A program made the translations under genes and the position numbers. A stretch of DNA of 64,000 nt, taken from CAYTBN01 sp964436045 (GTDB lineage Bacteria > Myxococcota_A > UBA796 > UBA9615 > CAYRNR01). Below the pieces are notes generated by a model that worked only from the letters and a program-made list of their open reading frames with translations, searched no databases and was not told the DNA's origin. Shown here piece after piece: positions 29,635 to 38,487 of this stretch (within the stretch, counting starts at the first letter, position 1; each line of letters starts with the position of its first letter). The DNA lies in contig CAYTBN010000002.1 in assembly GCA_964436045.1 (NCBI GenBank), forward strand, positions 137,490-201,489, read 5' to 3'.

Positions 29635-30954
29635 ATGAGCCGCGTCCTGGTCCTGGGTGCCGGAATGGTCGCCCGCCCCCTCGTCGAGTACCTGCTGAAC
29701 CAAGAGTACGACGTCACCGTCGCCACCCGAACGGTGGCCAAGGCCGAGGCTCTGATCGGCGACTCGCCACGGGGTACCGCGCTACCCCTGCTGATGGACG
29801 ACGCCGAGGGCCTCCGGACCCAGATCCGCGCCGCCGACGTGGTGCTCAGCCTGGTTCCACCGCCGTTCCACCCGACCGTGGCCGGGATCTGTCTGGAGAA
29901 GGGGCGGCACCTCATCACCACCTCGTACATCTCGCCGGCCATGCGCGCTCTTGATGCGCGCGCCCGCGAACGTGGCCTGCTGTTCCTCAACGAGATCGGC
30001 CTCGACCCCGGCATCGACCACATGAGCGCGATGCGGATCATCGATCACGTCCATGGACGCGGCGGCGAGGTGATCGGCTTCTCCTCGTGCTGCGGCGCCT
30101 TGCCCGCCCCCGAGTCCGCGACCAATCCCTGGCGCTACAAGTTCTCGTGGAGTCCCATCGGGGTGATCCGCGCGATCCACAACCACGGCCGGTTCCTCCG
30201 GGACAACCAGCCCGTCGACGTACCCGAGGCCGAGCTGTTCCAGTACGTCCAGCACGCGGACGTGGACGGAGTGGGCCGGCTGGAGATCTACACGAACCGC
30301 GACTGCCTGGATTACGTGGACCTCTACGGGGTGCCCGAGGTCCGGCACATGTTTCGCGGCACTTTCCGCTACGACAGCCACTGTGCCGCCTGGGACAAGC
30401 TGGTCCATCTGGGGGTGTTCGACGAGGAGCAGCAGCACGAGTTCGCCGGCAAGAGCCTGCGCCAGGCCCTCGCGGACGTGGTGGGTGTGGAGGCCGGCTC
30501 CCTCGAAGGCTGGCTCCAGGAACGTTACGGCGTGGCCGCCGACGATCCCTTCATGGAGCGCCTGCGGTACGTGGGCATGTTCTCCGACGAGCCCTGCCCG
30601 CTGGAGCGCGGATCGATCTGCGAGGTCATGGTGCATCAGCTCGAGAAGCTGCTCACCCCCGGGCCCATGGAGCGGGACATGGTCGTGCTGCGCGATGAGT
30701 TCGACTGCGAGTTCCCCGACGGCACGCGGGAACGCCACGTATCCCAGCTGCTGGACTTCGGCATCCCGGGGGGCGATTCGGCCACGGCCCGCACGGTCTC
30801 GCTCCCGGCAGCGGTGGCGACCCGGATGTTGCTGGACGGCGCCATCGAAGTCAGGGGCGTCCACGCCCCCACGGTCCCGGGGATCTACGGATCCGTGCTC
30901 GACGGCCTGGCGGAGATCGGCATCGAGTGTGTGGAGACCATCGAGAAGCTCTGA
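29635..30954 (+). CDS. Saccharopine dehydrogenase (glutamate-forming, LYS9/AASS C-terminal type)
   Basis: A 439-residue oxidoreductase. It has an N-terminal Rossmann fold (RVLVLGAGMVARPLVEYLL), the substrate region TTSYISPAMRALD and NEIGLDPGIDHMSAM, and C-terminal features such as GTFRYDSHCAAWDKLV. These match enzymes that split or form saccharopine with glutamate and aminoadipate semialdehyde. The next gene encodes a lysine-ketoglutarate-reductase-like protein, so together they would degrade lysine to aminoadipate semialdehyde. GGAGG lies before the ATG; an in-frame start at 29584 is weaker. Confidence 0.87.
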   Translation: MSRVLVLGAGMVARPLVEYLLNQEYDVTVATRTVAKAEALIGDSPRGTALPLLMDDAEGLRTQIRAADVVLSLVPPPFHPTVAGICLEKGRHLITTSYISPAMRALDARARERGLLFLNEIGLDPGIDHMSAMRIIDHVHGRGGEVIGFSSCCGALPAPESATNPWRYKFSWSPIGVIRAIHNHGRFLRDNQPVDVPEAELFQYVQHADVDGVGRLEIYTNRDCLDYVDLYGVPEVRHMFRGTFRYDSHCAAWDKLVHLGVFDEEQQHEFAGKSLRQALADVVGVEAGSLEGWLQERYGVAADDPFMERLRYVGMFSDEPCPLERGSICEVMVHQLEKLLTPGPMERDMVVLRDEFDCEFPDGTRERHVSQLLDFGIPGGDSATARTVSLPAAVATRMLLDGAIEVRGVHAPTVPGIYGSVLDGLAEIGIECVETIEKL

Positions 30955-30969
30955 CCAACGGGGTGCGCG

Positions 30970-32271
30970 ATGCGATTCGTGATCATCGAGGAGACCAAGA
31001 ACCGCTGGGAGCGGCGCACGCCGCTGACGCCGTCCCACGTCGCGCGCCTGGTGCGGGATCATGGGCTCGACGTGGCCGTGGTCGGTAGCGAGTTGCGGAT
31101 CTTCCCCGACGCCGACTATCGCGGGGCGGGGGCGGCGGTGGGGTCCTCCGTCGCGGGCGGTCAGGTGGTCCTGGGCATCAAGGAGCCCCCGCTGGAGCAG
31201 GTGGGACCAGGGCAGCTGTACATGGTTTTCTCCCACACCATCAAGGGCCAGGACTACAACATGCCGCTGCTCGGGCGGTTCCTGGACCAGGGGGCGAGCC
31301 TGGTCGACTACGAACGGATCGTCGACGACGAGGGTCGGCGGTTGATCGCATTCGGGCGCTTCGCCGGGATCGCCGGCTGTGTCGACACGGTCTGGTCGCT
31401 GGCTCGCCGGCTGGACGCCCTCGGCATCGCCCACCCGCTGGCCGACGCGCGCCCTACCCACGAGTACGCGACGACCGCGCGGGCCTGGGACGCGATGAAC
31501 GCCCTTGGCAGCCAGATCCGCGAGCGTGGATTTGATCCCGCGATGGCGCCGGTGACCATCGGCGTCATCGGCTGCGGCAACGTGGGCCAGGGTGCGGGCG
31601 AGGTGCTGGACCGGCTGGGCGCGGTCCGGGTCGCGCCGGCCGAGCTGGGTTCCCTCGACCCCGATCCGCGGGTGTTGTACCGGGTCGATCTGGTGGAGCA
31701 GGACCTGTACGAGCGCCACGACGGCGGGCCCTTCGCGCTCCAGGACTACTACGATCGTCCGGGGGAGTTCCGCTGCGTGGCCGATGGCTTCCTGGATCAC
31801 CTCACTGCGCTGGTCAACACGGCCTACTGGGCTCCGCCCTACCCGCGCGCGGTGACCCGCGAGTCCCTGCGCCGCTTCGCCGACTCGCGTTCGCGGATGC
31901 TGGTGATCGGCGACATCGCCTGCGACGTCCAGGGATCGGTGGAGGGCACGGTCCGCTGCACCGATCTCGACCAGCCGACCTTCGTCTACGACCCCGTCAG
32001 CGGGGCATCGCCGGACGGATTCGAGGGACGCGGCGCGGTGGTGATGTCGGTGGACAACCTGCCCTGCGAGCTGTCGGCCGAGGCGTCGTCGACCTTCGGG
32101 GAGATCCTCAGCGGGCTGCTGCCGGGACTGGCGGCGGCCGACCTGAGCGCGGACCTGGACGATGCCCGATTGCCGCCGGAGCTGCGACGCGCCGTCATCG
32201 CCTGGCGCGGCGAGCTGACGCCCGACTACGCCTACCTGCGTGAGCCACTCGAACGGGTGACCGGGCGTTGA
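30970..32271 (+). CDS. Lysine-ketoglutarate reductase-like (AASS N-terminal/AlaDH-PNT type)
   Basis: A 433-residue protein of the alanine-dehydrogenase/transhydrogenase/LYS1 superfamily. It starts FVIIEETKNRWERRTPLTPSHV and has LGIKEPPLEQVGPGQLYMVFSHTIKGQDYNMPLLG split over residues 70-105. It also has a Rossmann motif GVIGCGNVGQG and IGDIACDVQGSVEG. This is the pattern of the reductase half of the animal and plant bifunctional AASS/LKR-SDH, here a separate gene 15 bases after the dehydrogenase gene. It would join lysine and 2-oxoglutarate into saccharopine. Confidence 0.87.
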   Translation: MRFVIIEETKNRWERRTPLTPSHVARLVRDHGLDVAVVGSELRIFPDADYRGAGAAVGSSVAGGQVVLGIKEPPLEQVGPGQLYMVFSHTIKGQDYNMPLLGRFLDQGASLVDYERIVDDEGRRLIAFGRFAGIAGCVDTVWSLARRLDALGIAHPLADARPTHEYATTARAWDAMNALGSQIRERGFDPAMAPVTIGVIGCGNVGQGAGEVLDRLGAVRVAPAELGSLDPDPRVLYRVDLVEQDLYERHDGGPFALQDYYDRPGEFRCVADGFLDHLTALVNTAYWAPPYPRAVTRESLRRFADSRSRMLVIGDIACDVQGSVEGTVRCTDLDQPTFVYDPVSGASPDGFEGRGAVVMSVDNLPCELSAEASSTFGEILSGLLPGLAAADLSADLDDARLPPELRRAVIAWRGELTPDYAYLREPLERVTGR

Positions 32272-33320
32272 CCGGGGGGGCCGACTCGCCGCCGGCGAAC
32301 CTGGTGACGCCCGCAGGTGAGCTGACCTACGGCGTGTGGACCGCACCCCTGCGGGACGTGGACCTGGACAGGGCCAGACCCCGCGCGGGTGGCATCGGGT
32401 TGCCGAGGGCGGCAGGTCGACTGCGGCTGAAGCAGTGGCAACACGTCTGCATCTGCCTTCCGGACCTGCTGCTAACCTTCGCCATCGTCGACACCGGATA
32501 CCTGAAGCTGTCGTGGTGCCACGTGGCGCCGCTGGATGGCGGAGAGGCCCACGAGCACCGCCGGATGGGCCCCCACCTCAAGGCGCATATCGCCCGCGCC
32601 CTGTGGAAGGACCGCACCGAGCTGACCGCCCGTGGCTACCGCATGGAGATCGTCAACTCCCTCGGCCTCGGGGAGCACCGGGTGACCCTGGCCATCGACC
32701 GGCGCGGGTCGCTGCCGGCGATCTCCGCGGAGCTACGGATCGCCCACGATCTCTCCGCGATCGAACCGCTGGTGGTCTGCCTGCCGCTGGGCAACAACCG
32801 GGGCATGTACTCCCACAAGGTGCCGCTCCCGGTGACCGGGCGGCTGCAGCTGGGCGACGAGGAACGGGTCATCGATGGCGACGACGCCTTCGCCATCCTC
32901 GACATCCACAAGGCCCACTATCCGCGCCACACCTGGTGGAACTGGGCCACCCTGGCCGGGCGTGACCGGGAGGGGAGAGCGGTGGGGCTCAATCTGACCC
33001 GCAACGTCTGCCTCGACGAGGAGCAGCTCAACGAGAACACGGTCTGGCTCGAGGGCAAGCTGACCCGACTGGGACCGGCCCGCTTCGCTTTCCAGCGCCA
33101 CGATCCCCTCGAGCCCTGGTACCTGACCACCACCGACGGCGCGGTCGATCTCGAATTCCGTCCCCTGGGAAAACGCAGCGAGCAGATCCGGCTGGGGCTG
33201 ATCCGTTCGGTGTTCCACCAGCCCTATGGCCGTTTTCGCGGGCGGATCCGGGTCGGCGGTGAGTGGGTCGAGATCGACGGCTCGGCCGGTGTCTGCGAGG
33301 ACCACGACGCCATCTGGTAG
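32268..33320 (+). CDS. DUF2804 family protein
   Basis: A 350-residue protein matching the DUF2804 family. It begins with TPAGELTYGVW, has HTWWNWATLAG and GLNLTRNV in the middle, and ends with the family-like SAGVCEDHDAIW. The fold is beta-rich and the function is unknown; lipid or carotenoid modification has been guessed for relatives. The TTG at 32268 overlaps the preceding stop (TTGA), suggesting coupling to the lysine genes; a GTG at 32303 is an alternative start. Confidence 0.78.
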   Translation: MTGGADSPPANLVTPAGELTYGVWTAPLRDVDLDRARPRAGGIGLPRAAGRLRLKQWQHVCICLPDLLLTFAIVDTGYLKLSWCHVAPLDGGEAHEHRRMGPHLKAHIARALWKDRTELTARGYRMEIVNSLGLGEHRVTLAIDRRGSLPAISAELRIAHDLSAIEPLVVCLPLGNNRGMYSHKVPLPVTGRLQLGDEERVIDGDDAFAILDIHKAHYPRHTWWNWATLAGRDREGRAVGLNLTRNVCLDEEQLNENTVWLEGKLTRLGPARFAFQRHDPLEPWYLTTTDGAVDLEFRPLGKRSEQIRLGLIRSVFHQPYGRFRGRIRVGGEWVEIDGSAGVCEDHDAIW

Positions 33321-33327
33321 ACGGGCG

Positions 33328-33356
33328 TTGCGTTCGAGCCGGAACTGGGTTACCTA
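33328..33356 (+). promoter_or_regulatory. Weak promoter before the 53-residue protein
   Basis: TTGCGT at 33328-33333 and TACCTA at 33351-33356 are 17 bases apart. This would give a leader of about 17-20 bases containing a GGAGAG site before the ATG at 33380. Confidence 0.35.
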
Positions 33357-33379
33357 GAAGCCGACCCCGGAGAGACACC

Positions 33380-33541
33380 ATGCACCGAGGCGAGAAGGTC
33401 CACAAGGGCAAGGCCAAGGTGGCCTTCAGGACCAAAGAGGCCGGACTCCGCGCCCAGTACTTCAGGGATGACGCGACCGCTTTTTACGGCAAGAAGCGCG
33501 GTACCGTGACCGGCCGGGGGGCACTAGGAGGGAGCGGGTAG
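33380..33541 (+). CDS. Small basic protein, 53 residues
   Basis: A 53-residue Lys/Arg/Gly-rich protein beginning MHRGEKVHKGKAKVAF and ending in a Gly-rich tail. It has its own GGAGAG ribosome-binding site and a promoter-like sequence. It ends two bases before the next gene's GTG. The composition suggests nucleic-acid binding or an intrinsically disordered partner. I do not recognise a family; the case rests on context and start signals. Confidence 0.55.
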   Translation: MHRGEKVHKGKAKVAFRTKEAGLRAQYFRDDATAFYGKKRGTVTGRGALGGSG

Positions 33542-33543
33542 AC

Positions 33544-34896
33544 GTGCGGGAGATCGGTTCCGACGGCGCAGTGGTGGGCGTGTACGGTCACGCTGGCGCA
33601 CCCCGGCTGGCGCTGACCGGTGTCAGCGCGCTGAGCCACCGTGGCCGCCGGGCCGCGATGATCGCCGGCCGCGCCGACCGCATCCAGCGGGTCCTGTTCC
33701 GCCTGGAGGAGGGGACTCGGCCGCCGGACGACCTGGACGGTGCGTCGCGGCTCGCCATCGCCACCGCCGCCTCGCGCCGCTCCGCCGAGGGCCGCTCCAC
33801 CGAGCCGGTGGTGGCCCAGACCCTCAACGGCTTGATCGGCGTGGCCACCAGCGGCCGGCTGGTCAACGCGCCAAGCCTGGAACGCGACCTGCTTGCCGAT
33901 GGCGCCGTCCTCCACCGCAGCTCGGACGCCGAACTGCTCCTTCACCTGATCGCCCGATCGGGGCAGCGGACCCTGATCAACCGCGTCGTCGACGCGTTGT
34001 CACAGGCCCGGGGTGGCTTCGCCGTATTGCTGGCCTCCGAGGGCACGTTGGTCGCCGTCCGCGATCCACTGGGCATCCGACCGCTGGTGATCGGCCGCCG
34101 CGGTCCGGCGGCGTTGGTGGCCACGGAGAGCCGGGCCATCGCCCGCATGGGCGGCGTCGAGGTCCGGGAGGTCGAGCCAGGCGAGATGGTGATCCTCGAT
34201 CGGGACGGGCTTACCAGCCTGTACCCCTTCCCCCGCCAGGAGCCCCGGCCTTGCCTGCGGGAGGCCGTCGCAATTGCGAGTCATGACTCCCTGAACCAGG
34301 GGACCAGCGGCTTCGAGGTGCGCCGGGCCATCGGCGAGCGGCTCGCGGCGGCCAGCCCGGCCGGCGCCGACCTGGTCACGGCTCTGGCGCAATGGTCCGC
34401 CCCCGCGGCGGTCGGCTTCGCCCAGCGCAGCGGCCTGCCCTACCTCCCACAGTTGCTGGATCTGGGGCGGGAACTCGGCGACGGCGATCGCCGGGAGACC
34501 ACGGTCACGATCGTCGATCCGATGGTGCGCGGCCAGCGGGTGGTGCTGGTGCACGACTCGGTGGGACCCGAGGTGCCCTGGGCCCCGATCCTTCGCGCGC
34601 TGCGCGGCGCGGGCGCCCGCGAGGTGCACGTGCGGGTGGCCGCGCCCCCGACCCGCTTCCCCTGCATCTACGGCGTGGCGCTGATGCCCCCGCTGAGCCC
34701 CGGCGGCGGCGATCGACCGGCGGACGAGCTGGCGTCGGCGGTGGACGCGGACTCGGTGGGATGGCTGGAGCTCGGTCCCTTGCGCGAAGCGGTCCAGAGT
34801 CCGGCCGACAACGCCTGCGACGGCTGCTATTCCGGGCGCTATCCCCTGGTCCACGAGGATCTGGAGCAGCCTCAGCTGCCGCTGTTCGAGGGCTGA
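33544..34896 (+). CDS. Degenerate PurF-like protein (pseudo-amidophosphoribosyltransferase)
   Basis: A 450-residue protein that follows glutamine PRPP amidotransferase from end to end, but with its active sites erased. The glutaminase nucleophile Cys at the N-terminus is missing (VGVYGH is preceded by SDGAV). The PDSG motif reads QWSAP near 283-287, and the PRPP loop DDSIVRGTT reads HDSVGPEVP at 337-345. Yet C237, C374, C425 and C428 sit where Bacillus PurF has its [4Fe-4S] ligands. It is therefore probably a non-catalytic, cluster-carrying regulator or scaffold. The GTG start follows GGGAG. Confidence 0.8.
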   Translation: MREIGSDGAVVGVYGHAGAPRLALTGVSALSHRGRRAAMIAGRADRIQRVLFRLEEGTRPPDDLDGASRLAIATAASRRSAEGRSTEPVVAQTLNGLIGVATSGRLVNAPSLERDLLADGAVLHRSSDAELLLHLIARSGQRTLINRVVDALSQARGGFAVLLASEGTLVAVRDPLGIRPLVIGRRGPAALVATESRAIARMGGVEVREVEPGEMVILDRDGLTSLYPFPRQEPRPCLREAVAIASHDSLNQGTSGFEVRRAIGERLAAASPAGADLVTALAQWSAPAAVGFAQRSGLPYLPQLLDLGRELGDGDRRETTVTIVDPMVRGQRVVLVHDSVGPEVPWAPILRALRGAGAREVHVRVAAPPTRFPCIYGVALMPPLSPGGGDRPADELASAVDADSVGWLELGPLREAVQSPADNACDGCYSGRYPLVHEDLEQPQLPLFEG

Positions 34897-34997
34897 AACC
34901 TTGCCCGCGCGTGGCCCGCGACGGGCCTCTACGTTATCCTGTACCGACACTCGCGGACGCAACCACGCGAGACTATCAAATCGGGAGAGGCACACCG

Positions 34998-37622
34998 ATG
35001 GAAGAAGTGGTCGTCGGGATCGACCTGGGAACGAGCAACAGCTGCGTGGCGGTGGTCCAGGATGGTCGGCCCAAGATCATCGAGGACGAGCGCGGGTACA
35101 ACATCCTGCCCTCGTGCGTGGCTTACAAGTCCGAGGGCAAGTTCGTCGTCGGCCATGGCGCCAAGGCGATGGTGCTGACCAGTCCAGCGCAGACGGCCTA
35201 CGCGGTCAAACGCGTGATCGGGCGCAAGTTCAGCTCGCGTGAGGTCCAGGAGGCCCAGAAGCGGCTGACCTACGATTTCCTCGAGGGCGAGAAGGACTCG
35301 GTGCTGGCGCGCCTGGGTGAGATCGAGCTGACCCCCGAGGAGATCAGCTCCATCGTGCTCAAATGCATCAAGGAGGTCGCGGAACGTCACGTGGGTGCGA
35401 AGGTCACCCAGGCCGTGGTCTCGGTTCCCGCGTACTTCAACCACGCCCAGCGGACGGCCACCATCGAGGCGGCTCGGCTCGCGGATCTCGAGGTCCTGCG
35501 ACTGGTCAACGAGCCGACGGCGGCGGCGCTGGCCTACGGCTTCAAGCGCGACCTGGAGAAGCGGGTTGCAGTCTACGACCTCGGGGGCGGCACCTTCGAC
35601 GTGTCGGTGCTCGATATCGGCGCCGGGGTCTACGAGACCCTGGCCACGGGCGGCAACTCCTACCTGGGTGGCGAGGATTTCGACTACCGGGTCGTGGACT
35701 ACCTCGCCGATCAGTTCAAGAGCGAGCACGGCGTGGACCTGCGTGAGGACCGCATGAGCCTCCAGCGGCTCAAGGACGCCGCCGAGCGGGCGAAGTGCGA
35801 ACTGAGTTTCGTGGACAAGACGTCGCTGCTGGTGCCGCGGATCCACGACACCCTGAACCTGGAGATGACCCTCACCCGCGACACCCTCGAGGACCTGGTC
35901 GACGACCTGATCAAGGAAACGATCAAGATGACCAGCGAGACCCTGAGGGACGGCAACGTCACCCTCGAGGAGCTGGACGAGATCATCCTGGTGGGCGGCA
36001 TGACACGCATGCCCAAGGTCCAGGAGGCGATCCGGGTGTTCTTCGGCATGGCACCGTGCAAGGGCGTACACCCCGAGGAGGTGGTCGCCATCGGTTCGGC
36101 CGTGCAGGCGTTCTCGCTGGAGGACGAGAACAGTGGCCACCTCCTGCTCGACATGACCCCCTTCAGCCTGGGCATCGACACCGCCGGTGGCTACATGGGC
36201 ACCGTGGTCGATCGCAACACGACCCTGCCGGTGTCCATGACCCGCACCTTCACGACCGTCCGGGAGAACCAGGACCTGGTCAAGGTGGTGGTCCGCCAGG
36301 GTGAGGCCGAGCGCGCCGACGAGAACGAGTTCCTCGGCGAGTTCTCACTGGAGGGTGTCCGCGAGGCGCCCAAGATGGAGCCCCGCATCGACGTCACTTT
36401 CAAGATCGACGCCAACGGGATCCTCCACGTGACCGCCGTCGATCGGGATACGGGCGAGAGCCAGGCTGTCCGGATCAAGGACTACATGGACAAGGCCGCC
36501 GGCGACACGGCGCCGACCACAGAGGTCCAGCTGGCCAAGGACCTGGAAAACGGCCCCATCTCCGCGGGCGCCGCTGCCACGGCCGAGGAATCCGGGATCT
36601 TCGGGCGTCTCAAAGGAATGTTCGGCAGCAAGGACGGCCAGCCCGGCGTGCCCATGGCGCCCAGCGCGACCGCGAGTGTCGAGGACACCACGGCCCTGGC
36701 CGACCGCTCCGACGCCGGTGACGGCACCGAGGTCGCGGACCGCGCCGTCGGTGCGCCAGCCGACGCCACCGACGTCGCCGACCGGACGGAGGCGCCGCCA
36801 ACTTCGGACAACACCGACGCCGGCGATCTGGTCGCGGCCGAGCCGGGAACCGACGTGGCCGAGAGAGCGGAGGGGGGCGGATTGGGCGTCGACCCGGCCC
36901 TGGCGGCGGACTTGAAGACCAGCTTCGATCAGTTGTCGGCTGACCAGGGGCCCGACGCCCCGGCCCTCGCGTCCCGCGGTGAGTCGGTGGCGGACAGCCC
37001 GTTGACCGACGACGGGATGATGCCCCTGGACGACCTGCCGGCACCGGTTCCGCCCGGAGCGGGAGGACCGGATTCGCTGGGCGGTGACGACGATCCTTTC
37101 GCGGTGCGAGAGCGCCCCCAACTCGACCCCTTCGGCGTGACTGGTGGCGCGGCCGACCCCTTCGGCGGCGACTCCGGCGAGGCGACGGATCCGTTTGGTG
37201 GTGGAGGCGTGGAGCACTCGCGGCGGACCCGCGCTCCTGGCGCGACCGATGTTCTTCCCGTGGACTTCGATCCGGCCTCGTCGCCAACGACCGACGCGGC
37301 CAGCAAGAAGAAGCCCGCGCGGCTCAAGATCCGCTACAAGAAGGCCGCGACCTTCGTCAAGGAGTTCACCGACAACCTGGAGAAGGGGGGCGCCCTCATC
37401 AAGACCGATAAGCCCCTCGAGTGCGGTCGTCGCTGCCGGTTCGAGTTGATGCTCCCGGGGTCCGACGAGCCGGTCCGGGTCCAGGGCATCGTGGTCTGGT
37501 CGAGCCGCGGGATCGACGAACTCCCCGCTGGCCAGGCCGCCGGGATGGGCATTCGCTACGATGTCGAGGACACGGACGGGCTGGCCGCCTTGCAGCAAGC
37601 CGTCGAGAATCTGACCGAGTAG
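34998..37622 (+). CDS. Hsp70/DnaK-like chaperone with C-terminal PilZ domain
   Basis: An 874-residue fusion. Residues 1-380 are a complete Hsp70 ATPase domain: GIDLGTSNSCVAV, NEPTAAALAYG, YDLGGGTFDVSVLDI and LVGGMTRMPKVQ. Residues 390-500 are the beta-sandwich substrate domain (DMTPFSLGIDTAGG, IDANGILHVTAVD). The helical lid is absent; instead there is a disordered acidic/Pro linker (about 505-770) and a PilZ-like domain (771-874). That domain contains RLKIR and NLEKGGALI, the latter with Glu in place of Ser in the NxSxxG motif. It resembles the PilZ type expanded in Myxococcus. A GGGAGAGG site precedes the ATG. It follows the PurF-like gene. Confidence 0.88.
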   Translation: MEEVVVGIDLGTSNSCVAVVQDGRPKIIEDERGYNILPSCVAYKSEGKFVVGHGAKAMVLTSPAQTAYAVKRVIGRKFSSREVQEAQKRLTYDFLEGEKDSVLARLGEIELTPEEISSIVLKCIKEVAERHVGAKVTQAVVSVPAYFNHAQRTATIEAARLADLEVLRLVNEPTAAALAYGFKRDLEKRVAVYDLGGGTFDVSVLDIGAGVYETLATGGNSYLGGEDFDYRVVDYLADQFKSEHGVDLREDRMSLQRLKDAAERAKCELSFVDKTSLLVPRIHDTLNLEMTLTRDTLEDLVDDLIKETIKMTSETLRDGNVTLEELDEIILVGGMTRMPKVQEAIRVFFGMAPCKGVHPEEVVAIGSAVQAFSLEDENSGHLLLDMTPFSLGIDTAGGYMGTVVDRNTTLPVSMTRTFTTVRENQDLVKVVVRQGEAERADENEFLGEFSLEGVREAPKMEPRIDVTFKIDANGILHVTAVDRDTGESQAVRIKDYMDKAAGDTAPTTEVQLAKDLENGPISAGAAATAEESGIFGRLKGMFGSKDGQPGVPMAPSATASVEDTTALADRSDAGDGTEVADRAVGAPADATDVADRTEAPPTSDNTDAGDLVAAEPGTDVAERAEGGGLGVDPALAADLKTSFDQLSADQGPDAPALASRGESVADSPLTDDGMMPLDDLPAPVPPGAGGPDSLGGDDDPFAVRERPQLDPFGVTGGAADPFGGDSGEATDPFGGGGVEHSRRTRAPGATDVLPVDFDPASSPTTDAASKKKPARLKIRYKKAATFVKEFTDNLEKGGALIKTDKPLECGRRCRFELMLPGSDEPVRVQGIVVWSSRGIDELPAGQAAGMGIRYDVEDTDGLAALQQAVENLTE

Positions 37623-37641
37623 GGGCGGGCGGACCGCGCCC
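37623..37641. terminator. Hairpin between convergent genes
   Basis: GGGCG at 37623-37627 pairs with CGCCC at 37637-37641 in the 22 bases between the Hsp70-PilZ stop and the fabG stop. There is no T-run, so it is only a possible bidirectional terminator. Confidence 0.25.
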
Positions 37642-37644
37642 AGG

Positions 37645-38388
37645 CTACATCGTCAAGCCGCCATCGAGGACCATCACCTGGCCGGTGATGTAGCGCGCGG
37701 CACCGCTACACAGGAACACCACTGACTGGCCCACCTCCTGGGCCGTTCCGAGTCGTCCCATCGGGATGAACTTCAGCATCTCCTTGAGGTACATGTCGCC
37801 CAGCTTGGCGGTCATGTCGGACTCGACGAACCCGGGCGCGACCGCGTTGACGGTGATATTGCGGCTGGCAAGCTCCTTGGCCATCGCCTTGGTGAAGCCG
37901 ATGATGCCCGCCTTGCTCGCGCTGTAGTTGGCCTGCCCCTTCATCCCCACCATCCCGCTGACGCTCGTGATGTTGATCACGGTGCCCTTGCGGTTGCGGA
38001 TCAAGCCGCGGCAGGCCTGATGGGTGACGTTGAAGCAACCGCCGAGGTTCGTATCCACCACGTCCGAGAAGTCCTCGGGTTTCATGGCCATCAAGAGCTT
38101 GTCGCGGGTGATGCCCGCGTTGTTGACCACGATGTCCAGGCCACCGTGGAACTCGGTGGCGGACTTGACCAGGGTACCGGCCTGGGCGAAGTCGGAGACG
38201 TCCGCCTGAACCGCATCACCCTTGCGCCCGAACGCGCGGATCGCCTCGACGACCTCCAGGGCCGCGTCCTGGCTGCTGTTGTAGTTGATGACCACGTCCG
38301 CGCCCGCCTCGGCCAGCGCCAGCGCGATGGCCTTTCCGATACCCCGGCTGCCGCCGGTGACCAGTGCTCGCTGTCCCTCCAGAACCAT
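37645..38388 (-). CDS. fabG: 3-oxoacyl-ACP reductase
   Basis: A 247-residue short-chain dehydrogenase that reduces 3-oxoacyl-ACP in fatty acid synthesis. Visible are the NADPH motif TGGSRGIGKAIA, NNAGITRD, the catalytic S-Y-K set (NITSVSG, YSASKAG) and NAVAPGFVESDMT. The end YITGQVMVLDGGLTM is typical of FabG. A GAGGAGG site lies before the ATG and a near-consensus promoter lies upstream. It stands alone, without fabD, acpP or fabF beside it. Confidence 0.93.
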   Translation of the reverse strand: MVLEGQRALVTGGSRGIGKAIALALAEAGADVVINYNSSQDAALEVVEAIRAFGRKGDAVQADVSDFAQAGTLVKSATEFHGGLDIVVNNAGITRDKLLMAMKPEDFSDVVDTNLGGCFNVTHQACRGLIRNRKGTVINITSVSGMVGMKGQANYSASKAGIIGFTKAMAKELASRNITVNAVAPGFVESDMTAKLGDMYLKEMLKFIPMGRLGTAQEVGQSVVFLCSGAARYITGQVMVLDGGLTM

Positions 38389-38433
38389 CGGATCCTCCTC
38401 GTCGCCGGGCCGGTCGTGGCCGACGGAGTGGTG

Positions 38434-38462
38434 GTTTTATGTGCGGGTGAGGGCGGTGTCAA
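38434..38462 (-). promoter_or_regulatory. Promoter for fabG
   Basis: On the minus strand, a perfect TTGACA (38462-38457) is followed after 17 bases by TAAAAC (38439-38434). The predicted transcript starts about 40 bases before the ATG. Confidence 0.6.
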
Positions 38463-38487
38463 TCGGGGAGAGGCGAGGGGATGGGGG

